A stretch of DNA of 18,946 nucleotides from Pseudomonadota bacterium (lineage in GTDB: Bacteria; Pseudomonadota; Gammaproteobacteria; Steroidobacterales; Steroidobacteraceae). Under the pieces are notes generated by a model. That model ran no database searches, was not told the origin of the DNA, and saw only the letters and a list, made by a program, of their open reading frames with translations. The stretch's first letter is position 1. Every line of letters begins with the position of its first letter. Made by a program: the position numbers and the translations under genes. The DNA is taken from the NCBI GenBank assembly GCA_018241455.1, contig JAFEDW010000010.1, forward strand, positions 1 through 18,946, given 5' to 3'. Shown piece by piece: positions 1 through 6,159 of this stretch.

Positions 1-361
1 GCACGAGCTCGGCCTGCTCCGAGCCCGCGCCCCATTCGCGCAGCACGTCGCCCAAGCCGGCAATGACCTGCGCATCCTGGTCGACGAACACGCAATGCGC
101 GGCGCCGCGCGACAGCGCCTCGAGGCCGAGCGCGCCGGAGCCCGCGTACAGATCGAGGCAGCGCCGGCCCGCGACCTTGCCCTGCAACCAGTTGAACAAC
201 GTCTCGCGCACGCGATCGCCCGTCGGGCGGATTTCGCCGTGCGGAAACTGCCAGCGCCGTCCGCGCCAGCGTCCGGCGATGATGCGCAGCCGGCGCGCTT
301 GCGCGCCGCGCTCGTGACTGGAGCGCGCGGCGGTGGATGTGCGCTTCGGCCTGGCTCTCAT
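1..361 (-). CDS. rsmD: 16S rRNA (guanine(966)-N(2))-methyltransferase RsmD, 3' end outside window
   Basis: Partial: the first 120 codons are present and the C-terminal part lies beyond the window edge. RsmD methylates G966 of 16S rRNA in the assembled 30S particle, using SAM. The translation shows the family N-terminus: RIIAGRWRGRR (residues about 26-36), RPTGDRVRETLFNWL (about 45-59), and the SAM-binding motif I LDLYAGSGALGLEALSRGA (about 70-88), followed by the VDQD acidic motif. The ATG at 361 is the only ATG upstream of the conserved block, and a weak TAGG purine stretch precedes it. The gene is divergent from ftsY with only 36 bp between the two starts, so the promoters must overlap. rsmD next to ftsY is the standard order in Gammaproteobacteria. 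Identification is firm. Confidence 0.93.
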   Translation of the reverse strand, partial: MRARPKRTSTAARSSHERGAQARRLRIIAGRWRGRRWQFPHGEIRPTGDRVRETLFNWLQGKVAGRRCLDLYAGSGALGLEALSRGAAHCVFVDQDAQVIAGLGDVLREWGAGSEQAELV

Positions 362-397
362 GGCGGCGAAGCCTACCGCATATGAGAGAATCCACCC

Positions 398-1366
398 ATG
401 CCCGATGCCAACCCGCAAGCCACTGCGCCGGCCGACGCGCCGCAAGGATTCTTCGGCCGGTTGCGCGCGCGCCTCAATCGCGGCGGCGGCTCACTCGCCC
501 GCGAGATCCGCGGCCTGCTGCAGGGCCGCAGGATCGATGCCGGGCTGTTCGAGGAACTGGAAGCACGGCTGATCGGCGCGGATGTCGGCGTCACCGCCAC
601 GCACGAGATCCTCGAGGAGCTGCGCCAGCAGGCGGAGCGCCACGAACTCGCCGATGCCGACGCGTTGCTGGCCGCGGTGCGCACCCGGCTGACCGCCATC
701 CTGAAGACCTGCGAAAAGCCGCTGGCCATCGAGCGCGGCAGGCAGCCGTTCGTCGTGCTGATCGTCGGCGTCAACGGTTCGGGCAAGACCACGACCATCG
801 GCAAGCTGGCGACCCAGCTGCGCGCGCAGGGCATGAAGGTCATGCTGGCCGCCGGCGACACGTTCCGCGCCGCGGCGATCGAGCAGCTCGGCGTGTGGGC
901 GCAGCGCACCGATTCGCTGCTGGTCGCGCAATCGGCGGGCGCCGATCCGGGCGCGGTGGTGTTCGATGCGATGCAGTCGGCGCGCGCACGCGGCGTCGAC
1001 GTACTGCTCGCCGACACGGCCGGCCGCCTGCACAGCCAGGCGCACCTGATGGAAGAGCTGAAGAAGATCAAGCGCGTCATCGCACGCGTCGATGCCACGG
1101 CACCACATGAGGTGCTGCTGGTGCTGGATGCGAACCAGGGCCAGAACGCGCTCGCGCAGGCCGAGCAGTTCCACGCCGCGATCGGCGTCACCGGGCTCGT
1201 CATCACCAAGCTCGATGGCACGGCGCGCGGCGGCATCGTCGTCGCGATCGCGCGCAAGCTCAAAGTGCCGATCCGCTTCCTTGGGCTCGGCGAGCAGAGC
1301 GAGGACTTCGGATCGTTCGACGCCGCCGCGTTCGCGACGGCGCTGGTCGATGGGGCGCGCACATGA
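398..1366 (+). CDS. ftsY: Signal recognition particle receptor FtsY
   Basis: FtsY is the SRP-receptor GTPase that docks ribosome-nascent chain-SRP complexes at the inner membrane. The 322-residue product has an NG domain with every GTPase signature: G1 loop GVNGSGKTTT (about 124-133), DTFRAAA (154-160), G3 DTAGR (206-210), G4 TKLDGTARGG (270-279) and the closing GLGEQSEDF. The acidic A domain that makes E. coli FtsY about 500 residues long is nearly absent. Only about 17 residues precede the GFFGRLRARLNR helix, which resembles the amphipathic membrane-targeting helix at the start of the N domain. The ATG at 398 has a weak GAGAG ribosome site about 9 nt upstream. The gene overlaps ftsE by ATGA, implying co-transcription and coupled translation of ftsY-ftsE-ftsX. 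Confidence 0.97.
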   Translation: MPDANPQATAPADAPQGFFGRLRARLNRGGGSLAREIRGLLQGRRIDAGLFEELEARLIGADVGVTATHEILEELRQQAERHELADADALLAAVRTRLTAILKTCEKPLAIERGRQPFVVLIVGVNGSGKTTTIGKLATQLRAQGMKVMLAAGDTFRAAAIEQLGVWAQRTDSLLVAQSAGADPGAVVFDAMQSARARGVDVLLADTAGRLHSQAHLMEELKKIKRVIARVDATAPHEVLLVLDANQGQNALAQAEQFHAAIGVTGLVITKLDGTARGGIVVAIARKLKVPIRFLGLGEQSEDFGSFDAAAFATALVDGART

Positions 1367-2013
1367 TCACCTTCGAGGCGGTCGCCAAGCGCTATCGCAA
1401 CGGCCGTGAAGCGCTGAGCAACATCAACCTGCACGTCGCGCCCGGCGAGATGGTGTTCCTGACCGGCCGGTCCGGCGCCGGCAAGAGCACGGTGCTCAAG
1501 CTCATTGCGCTGCTGGAGCGGCCGACGCGCGGCCGCGTCACGGTCGGCGGCGAGAATACCGGCAAATTGAAGGCGCGGCGCGTACCGGCATTCCGCCGGC
1601 GCATCGGCGTCGTGTTCCAGGATCATCGCCTGCTCGTCGACCGGCCGGTGTTCGACAACGTCGCGCTGCCGCTGATCGTCGCCGACAGTTCGTTGAAGGA
1701 AATCGACAAGCGCGTGCGCGCGGCGCTCGACCAGGTCGGACTGCGCGGCAGCGAGCGCGTGCTGCCGGCCGAATTGTCGGTTGGCGAACAGCAGCGCGTC
1801 GGCATCGCGCGCGCGATCGTCAGCCGCCCGCCGATCCTGATCGCCGACGAGCCGACCGGCAACCTCGACCCGCAGCTCGCCAGCGAAGTGATGACGCTGT
1901 TCCGGCGCATGAACGAAGTGGGCGTGACGGTGGTGGTCGCGACGCACGACCTGCACCTGGTGCGCGAATCCGGGCTGCGTTCGATCGTCATCGACAACGG
2001 GCACATCGCATGA
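1363..2013 (+). CDS. ftsE: Cell division ATP-binding protein FtsE
   Basis: ATPase subunit of the FtsEX complex, which sits at the divisome and activates peptidoglycan amidases in an ATP-dependent way. At 216 residues it has the normal FtsE length. Visible ABC motifs are Walker A GRSGAGKS (35-42), Q-loop FQD (85-87), signature LSVGEQQRVGIARA (138-151), Walker B ILIADEP (158-164) followed by TGNLD, and the H-loop ATHD with H195. The signature reads SVGEQ where the textbook form is SGGEQ. The start ATG overlaps the ftsY stop, and the stop overlaps the ftsX start, both as ATGA, so translation of the three genes is probably coupled. Its neighbours make the assignment unambiguous. Confidence 0.96.
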   Translation: MITFEAVAKRYRNGREALSNINLHVAPGEMVFLTGRSGAGKSTVLKLIALLERPTRGRVTVGGENTGKLKARRVPAFRRRIGVVFQDHRLLVDRPVFDNVALPLIVADSSLKEIDKRVRAALDQVGLRGSERVLPAELSVGEQQRVGIARAIVSRPPILIADEPTGNLDPQLASEVMTLFRRMNEVGVTVVVATHDLHLVRESGLRSIVIDNGHIA

Positions 2014-2933
2014 TCGGCAGTTACTTTGCGCGCCATGCGCAGGCGCTGCTCTCGTCGGCGGGCCACCTGGCGCGCGCGCCGATCGCGACGGCGTTCACCG
2101 TCGTCGTCATGGGACTCGCGCTGGCGCTGCCGCTCGGGCTCGACGTGCTGGTGCGCGGTGCGCGCGAGGCGACGCACGATTTCAGCGGCGCGGTATCGAT
2201 GTCGGCCTACCTGAAGACCGGCGTCACCGAAGCGCGCGCGAACCAGCTCGCCCGCACCGCGCGCGAACGCGCCGGCGTCGCCACGGTCGAGCTGATCACG
2301 GCGACGCAGGCGCTGGCGCAGTTCCGCGCGCAATCGGGATTCGGCGATGCGCTCGACGCGCTCGAGGGCAATCCGCTGCCGCACGTGCTGGTGGTCACGC
2401 CGCGACCGGAGCGCGCCAATCCGGCATCGATGGAGAACCTGCGGCAATACCTGGCCGCGTGGCCCGAAGTGGACGCCGTGCAGCTCGATGGCGACTGGGT
2501 GTCGCGCTTCAACGCAATCCTTGGGCTGCTCCGCCAGGCGCTGCTGATCTCCGCGGGGCTGCTGGCCATTGGCGTCGTCGCGGTAGTCGGCAACACGATC
2601 CGGCTCGAGATCCAGAACCGGCGCGCCGAGATCGAGGTGACGAAGCTCGTCGGGGGCACGAACGGCTTCGTCCGCCGGCCGTTCCTGTACACCGGCGCGC
2701 TCTACGGCCTGTTGGGAGGCCTGACCGCGTGGCTGGTCGTCATCGTGGCCCTGGCGCTGCTGAACCCGGCGATCGCGCACCTCGCACACACCTACGGCAG
2801 CAGCTACACGATCGCGGGCCCAGGCGCTCGCGACCTGGAATTCCTGCTTGGCGGCGGCGCCCTGCTGGGCTGGATCGGTTCCTGGCTTGCGGCCGCCCGC
2901 CACCTGGCCCGGATCGAGCCGGGGGCCGGCTAA
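2010..2933 (+). CDS. ftsX: Cell division protein FtsX (membrane subunit of FtsEX)
   Basis: Permease-like partner of FtsE that transmits its ATPase cycle across the inner membrane to cell-wall hydrolase activators. The 307-residue product shows the FtsX plan: a cytoplasmic N-terminus, TM1 at about 24-48, a periplasmic domain of about 125 residues containing the conserved pattern of a short strand (SMSAYLKT) and NPLPHVLVV, then TM2 (about 177-197), TM3 (228-252) and TM4 (277-298). After TM2 comes the cytoplasmic loop NTIRLEIQNRRAEIEVTKLV, the most conserved FtsX/MacB-type segment. The ATG at 2010 overlaps the ftsE stop. The next gene, rpoH, begins 107 nt downstream after an AT-rich promoter-like region. 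Confidence 0.95.
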   Translation: MIGSYFARHAQALLSSAGHLARAPIATAFTVVVMGLALALPLGLDVLVRGAREATHDFSGAVSMSAYLKTGVTEARANQLARTARERAGVATVELITATQALAQFRAQSGFGDALDALEGNPLPHVLVVTPRPERANPASMENLRQYLAAWPEVDAVQLDGDWVSRFNAILGLLRQALLISAGLLAIGVVAVVGNTIRLEIQNRRAEIEVTKLVGGTNGFVRRPFLYTGALYGLLGGLTAWLVVIVALALLNPAIAHLAHTYGSSYTIAGPGARDLEFLLGGGALLGWIGSWLAAARHLARIEPGAG

Positions 2934-2965
2934 GTATCTATTTTCTTTATATTTTTATACCCCTG

Positions 2966-2994
2966 GGAACTCCCGGCCGGCCTTAGCACTCCGA
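2966..2994 (+). promoter_or_regulatory. Candidate sigma-E-type promoter for rpoH
   Basis: GGAACTC (2966-2972) is separated by 17 nt from TCCGA (2990-2994), resembling the extracytoplasmic sigma-E pattern GGAACTT-N15/16-TCTGA. E. coli rpoH is known to have a sigma-E promoter. Transcription would start near 3001-3003, leaving a leader of about 39 nt. The -10-like element lies inside the CIRCE site, so repressor binding would block it. The spacing is one base longer than usual and both boxes have mismatches, so this is only a candidate. Confidence 0.3.
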
Positions 2995-3009
2995 CCAGAT
3001 GAGTGCTAG
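2983..3009 (+). promoter_or_regulatory. CIRCE operator (HrcA-binding site) in the rpoH leader
   Basis: TTAGCACTC (2983-2991), a 9-nt spacer (2992-3000), then GAGTGCTAG (3001-3009). The CIRCE consensus is TTAGCACTC-N9-GAGTGCTAA, so the site has the exact spacer and 17 of 18 consensus arm positions. CIRCE is bound by the heat-shock repressor HrcA, usually at groESL or dnaK operons. Here it lies 32-58 nt before the rpoH start. By inference, HrcA would repress the heat-shock sigma factor gene itself and relieve repression when GroEL is titrated by unfolded protein. Confidence 0.88.
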
Positions 3010-3040
3010 AATTGCCCTCAAGCCGAGAGGTGATCCGCAC

Positions 3041-3925
3041 ATGAGCTCACAAACCGCATTGATGACCCTGCCGACGGACTTCGGTCTGGCCGGGCCGCTG
3101 GGCAGCTTTGATGCCTATGTCGATCGCGTCAGCCGGGTGCCGGTGCTTTCGCGCGAGGAAGAGCAGCGCCTCGCGCGGCGCTTCCGCGAAGAGGACGATC
3201 TCGACGCGGCGCGCTCGCTCGTGCTCTCGCACCTGCGCTTCGTCGTGCACATCGCGCGCGGCTATGGCGGCTATGGGCTCCCGATCAGCGACCTGGTGCA
3301 GGAAGGCAACGTGGGCCTGATGAAGGCCGTCAAGCGCTTCGACCCGACGGTGGGCGTGCGGCTGGTGTCCTTTGCCGTGCACTGGATCCGCGCGGAAATC
3401 CACGAATACGTGCTGCGCAACTGGCGGCTGGTGCGCATCGCCACGACCAAGGCGCAACGCAAGCTGTTCTTCAACCTGCGCCGCCTGAAGACCAACCTGA
3501 GCTGGCTGAGCCCCGAGGAAACGCGGGCCGTGGCCGCGGACCTGGGCGTGCCGGCCTCCGAAGTCTCGGAAATGGAACAGCGCCTGGCTGCCCACGACAT
3601 GAGCTTCGACCCGCTGCCGACGGCGGGCGACGAAGAGGACAATGGCTACGGCCCGGCGGCTTACCTCAGCGCGCCGGAGGCCGACCCGGCGCAGCTGGTC
3701 GAGAGCGAGGATTCCGACCAGGATGCTTCGGTGCAGCTCGCCGCGGGCCTTAGTAGCCTGGATGCGCGCAGCCGCGCGATCGTGCAGCGCCGCTGGCTGT
3801 CGAGCCCGAAGGCGACTTTGCACGAGCTGGCGGCTGAATATGGCGTCTCGGCCGAGCGGATTCGCCAGATCGAAGTGGCGGCCTTCACCCGGCTGCGTGG
3901 ACTACTGCCGGCTCCGGGCGTGTGA
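3041..3925 (+). CDS. rpoH: RNA polymerase heat-shock sigma factor RpoH (sigma-32)
   Basis: Alternative sigma factor that directs polymerase to heat-shock promoters. The 294-residue product has sigma region 2 with LVQEGNVGLMKAVKRFDP (about 85-102) and the promoter-melting segment VSFAVHWIRAEI, the diagnostic RpoH box QRKLFFNLR (139-147), and region 4 with a helix-turn-helix (about 238-290, including SAERIRQIE). The start at 3041 is chosen because AGAGGTGA (3026-3033) forms a strong Shine-Dalgarno site just upstream. An in-frame ATG at 2999 would place the coding start inside the CIRCE operator and has no ribosome site. rpoH after ftsYEX is the typical gammaproteobacterial order. The leader suggests HrcA control and possibly sigma-E control. 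Confidence 0.96.
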   Translation: MSSQTALMTLPTDFGLAGPLGSFDAYVDRVSRVPVLSREEEQRLARRFREEDDLDAARSLVLSHLRFVVHIARGYGGYGLPISDLVQEGNVGLMKAVKRFDPTVGVRLVSFAVHWIRAEIHEYVLRNWRLVRIATTKAQRKLFFNLRRLKTNLSWLSPEETRAVAADLGVPASEVSEMEQRLAAHDMSFDPLPTAGDEEDNGYGPAAYLSAPEADPAQLVESEDSDQDASVQLAAGLSSLDARSRAIVQRRWLSSPKATLHELAAEYGVSAERIRQIEVAAFTRLRGLLPAPGV

Positions 3926-3953
3926 TCCGGGCCACAAGCGTCGCACCCGCCCG

Positions 3954-3982
3954 CTCTGGCCGTCGTCGAAAGGCGACATAAT
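3954..3982 (+). promoter_or_regulatory. Candidate sigma-70 promoter for the 3988-4305 RNA
   Basis: CATAAT (3977-3982) matches five of six bases of the -10 consensus. A poor -35 candidate, CTGGCC, lies 17 nt upstream at 3954-3959. The start point would be near 3988. The -10 stands out in GC-rich sequence just after the rpoH stop, but the -35 is weak. The downstream RNA could equally be processed from the rpoH transcript. Confidence 0.3.
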
Positions 3983-3987
3983 AAGCC

Positions 3988-4305
3988 CCACAAAGCGATG
4001 ATTTGCTATGGATTTTCCTGAGGGAAAATCCTATGCTTAAGCTATTCCCCATCGTGGCCGACAACGATGCGGAAAAGGAACAGCCCCGAATTTGCAGAAA
4101 TCGGGCTGTCCGGGTGGACACGGATGAGGCGGCCGACGTTTTCGGCAGCCGGGTACGACCAGGCGCGAACTGACGCGCAGCACCCCGCAGTTTTGGGGGC
4201 GGCATTTTTTGCCAGGTATGCCGGTCCGGATGAATAGATGTCCACCCGCGGCAGACCAGATCGATTCTGTGATGTTGAAAGCCCCGCCCTGCGGGGCTTT
4301 TTTTT
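3988..4305 (+). ncRNA. Candidate structured non-coding RNA (unassigned family)
   Basis: The 405-bp interval between rpoH and the next gene is less GC-rich than its surroundings and contains consecutive inverted repeats. They are: GGATTTTCC-TGAG-GGAAAATCC (4010-4031, perfect); a 10-bp hairpin with one C-C mismatch (4045-4074); a 9-bp hairpin with one bulge (4080-4109); and a perfect 10-bp long-range helix CGGGTGGACA (4111-4120) with TGTCCACCCG (4239-4248). That helix encloses small hairpins at 4132-4146, 4163-4178, 4180-4200 and 4201-4222. An intrinsic terminator follows at 4278-4305. The strand is set by the terminator's T-run and the CATAAT box at 3977. I looked for hallmarks of tmRNA, RNase P RNA, SRP RNA and 6S RNA and found none. 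Alternatives are an rpoH 3'-UTR-derived RNA or a leader for the downstream gene, although the terminator argues against read-through. A 46-codon ORF (4033-4173) lies within it. The 5' end is uncertain. Confidence 0.5.
4278..4305 (+). terminator. Rho-independent terminator
   Basis: AAAGCCCCGC (4278-4287), loop CCT, GCGGGGCTTT (4291-4300) form a perfect 10-bp stem, and the T-run continues to 4305 (eight T in all). It is the clearest intrinsic terminator in the window. It ends the rpoH-distal RNA and insulates the gene that starts at 4331. Confidence 0.92.
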
Positions 4306-4330
4306 GCGGCACGTGCCGAGCCCATGCAAA

Positions 4331-5047
4331 ATGCTGCGGATGAAACCCGTGCGCGCCGTGCTGTCGACCCTTCCCGGACTCGTACTCGGCATCGGCGGCG
4401 CCAGCGGCGCGGGCGACCTGCATGACGACGGCGCGCGCGCGTGGCCGAATACTTTCCTGGCGCGCGTCGAGGTGCTCGCGCTGCTGCAGACGCTGAACGC
4501 GAACCTGCTCGGCCACGACAGCGCGACGCAGATCCTGGGCGAATGGTGCCGCGAACACAAACTCGCCGCCGACCCGCAGATCGTCGTGCAACGCGTGCAC
4601 GATGCGCCGCTCCCGGCGGGTGAAGAACAGCGCCGCAACCTGCGTGTCGCGTCCGGCGACGAAGTGCGTTTCCGCCACGTGCGCCTGTTGTGCGGATCAC
4701 TGGTGCTGTCGGAGGCCGACAACTGGTACGTGCCGGCGCGCCTCACGGCGGCGATGAACCAGCAGCTCGAGACGACCGATGCACCGTTCGGCGCCGTGGT
4801 GCACGAGCTGCATTTCCAGCGCCACACGCTCGCAACGCAATTGCTGTGGCAACCGCTCGCGCCCGGCTGGGAGATGGGTGTTCGCGATGAGTCAGCGCCC
4901 ACCGCGCGGCTGCTGGTGCCAGACCACGTGCTCGAGCATCGCGCGGTGCTCTCGCTCCCCGACGGCACGCCGATCAGCGAAGTGATCGAGACCTACACCG
5001 GCAACGTGCTCGCGTTCACGCCGCCGCCCTCAACCGCCGGGCGCTGA
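4331..5047 (+). CDS. Exported chorismate-lyase-like (UbiC-fold) protein
   Basis: The 238-residue product begins with a basic stretch and a hydrophobic segment (MLRMKPVRAVLS..GLVLGIGGASGA, about 1-27), read as a signal peptide. The rest resembles the UbiC/UTRA fold: a strand RHVRLLCG (about 115-122), SEADNWYVPARL (127-138), TDAPFGAVVHEL (149-160), and a final strand pair HRAVLSLPDG and ISEVIETYTGNVL (203-227), where UbiC carries its catalytic glutamate. Known UbiC enzymes are cytosolic and about 165 residues, converting chorismate to 4-hydroxybenzoate. Export would be incompatible with that reaction, so the substrate here is unknown. Starts at 4331 and 4340 are both possible and neither has a clear ribosome site. 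The 3' end overlaps the convergent hydrolase gene by 18 bp. Confidence 0.75.
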   Translation: MLRMKPVRAVLSTLPGLVLGIGGASGAGDLHDDGARAWPNTFLARVEVLALLQTLNANLLGHDSATQILGEWCREHKLAADPQIVVQRVHDAPLPAGEEQRRNLRVASGDEVRFRHVRLLCGSLVLSEADNWYVPARLTAAMNQQLETTDAPFGAVVHELHFQRHTLATQLLWQPLAPGWEMGVRDESAPTARLLVPDHVLEHRAVLSLPDGTPISEVIETYTGNVLAFTPPPSTAGR

Positions 5048-6133
5048 TTCCGCCAGCAATTGGCGCAAATAGTCCTGCCAGGCAATGGCCCAGGTGTGCG
5101 TGCCGTGGCCGTGCGTGTTCGCGCCGACCGGCAGCAGCACGAATTTTCCGTGCGGGATCTTCCCGACCTCGCGCTCGGCGATGCCGAGCTCGGGCGGGTT
5201 GATGAAATCATCCGCCGAGTTCACCCACATCAGCGGCGCCCGGATCTCGCCGAGACGCGCTTCCGGATCGTAGTCGCGCGACGATGCGACCTGGTACAGC
5301 AGGTCGTTGGCGTCGAGGTCCTTGAGTACGGCGGCGACGGCTTCGTCGGTGTGCGCGTCGGCCGCGTCACGCGTCGGATACTGGCGCTGCTGCTGTGCCG
5401 GCGCCGAGCCCGCGATCAGCAGGATGCCGGCCGCATTGCGCAGGCCGACCGCCGGCTCGCTGCTGTAGTCGCCGTCCTTCCAGGCCGGATCGGTGGTGAT
5501 CGCTTCGATGATCAGGCGGCGCCACATGCGATTGCGGCCTGCGATCTGCACCGGCAGGCAGGCCAGCGGCATCAGCGCGTCGACGCTGTCGGCGTGCAGC
5601 TCGCCCCACATGAAGGCATGCATGCAGCCCATCGACGTGCCCATGACCAGTCGCAGGTGGTCGACGCCGAGGCCCTGCGTCAGCAGTCGGTACTGCGCCT
5701 CGACCATGTCGGCGTAGGCGTAGTGCGGAAAATGCGCGTGCGCGCCGTCGCTCGGCTTGGATGAATGACCGTGGCCGATGTTGTCCGGCAGGATGATGTA
5801 GTAGCGCGCCGGATCGAGCAGCCCGCCCGCCGCGAACAGTACACCGGCAAATTGCGGGCGCAAAAACTGGTGGCCGTCACCGCCGGTGCCGTGCAGGATC
5901 ATCACCGCGTTCGTGACGTGCCCCTGCGCGTCGCGCCGCGGCTCACCCAGCGTCGTGTAGTGCAAGCGCAGCTCGGGCAAAGTCTCGCCGCTGGCGAAAT
6001 GGAAATCGTGCAGCACGACATCGCCTTCGTGCGTAGCCAGCGACGCGGGCGCGGGCACCGGCGCGGGCACCGGCGCGGCCGCCAGCGCGCTCGCTGCGCA
6101 GCATGCCACGACGACGATCAGCAATTTTTTCAT
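5030..6133 (-). CDS. Exported alpha/beta-fold hydrolase (MetX/homoserine acetyltransferase-like family)
   Basis: The 367-residue product starts with a signal peptide (MKKLLIVVVACCAASALAAA) followed by a Pro-Ala linker encoded by a 12-bp direct repeat. The alpha/beta-hydrolase core shows the oxyanion region HGTGGDGHQ (81-89), the nucleophile elbow GTSMGC with S167, a late-strand acid at D308/D309 (VNSADDFINPPE) and a histidine near 341-346 (NTHGHGTH). The overall pattern (LHYTTLGEP, LPDNIGHGHSSKPSD) is that of the MetX-like superfamily. MetX itself is cytosolic, so export argues for an esterase or peptidase-type hydrolase with unknown substrate. The ATG at 6133 is supported by GGAGAG 8 nt upstream (plus-strand 6142-6147). 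A longer reading frame upstream overlaps hemF and is not used. It follows hemF by 26 nt, probably in the same operon. Confidence 0.88.
   Translation of the reverse strand: MKKLLIVVVACCAASALAAAPVPAPVPAPASLATHEGDVVLHDFHFASGETLPELRLHYTTLGEPRRDAQGHVTNAVMILHGTGGDGHQFLRPQFAGVLFAAGGLLDPARYYIILPDNIGHGHSSKPSDGAHAHFPHYAYADMVEAQYRLLTQGLGVDHLRLVMGTSMGCMHAFMWGELHADSVDALMPLACLPVQIAGRNRMWRRLIIEAITTDPAWKDGDYSSEPAVGLRNAAGILLIAGSAPAQQQRQYPTRDAADAHTDEAVAAVLKDLDANDLLYQVASSRDYDPEARLGEIRAPLMWVNSADDFINPPELGIAEREVGKIPHGKFVLLPVGANTHGHGTHTWAIAWQDYLRQLLAESAPGG
6048..6078. repeat. 12-bp tandem repeat coding a Pro-Ala linker
   Basis: GGCGCGGGCACC occurs at 6048-6059 and 6060-6071, with a partial third copy at 6072-6078. 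On the minus strand it encodes the PVPAPVPAPA linker just after the hydrolase signal peptide. Copy number could vary by replication slippage without breaking the frame. Confidence 0.8.
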
Positions 6134-6159
6134 GGCGAACGCTCTCCGCGGTTGCAGTG

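Noticed and set aside
373..2004. A 543-codon open frame on the minus strand antisense to ftsY and ftsE
   Set aside because: Shadow of high-GC coding sequence. FtsY and FtsE are certain in the other strand and the antisense product shows no recognisable domain.
2999..3040. Longer rpoH start at ATG 2999
   Set aside because: It lies inside the CIRCE operator, lacks a ribosome site and adds 14 residues not typical of RpoH. The ATG at 3041 has AGAGGTGA upstream.
3988..4305. Assignment of the structured region to tmRNA, RNase P RNA, SRP RNA or 6S RNA
   Set aside because: No tRNA-like end or tag frame (tmRNA), no GGAAAGTCC-type core (RNase P), no GGAA-tetraloop SRP hairpin, and no single long end-to-end hairpin (6S). 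Judged by eye only.
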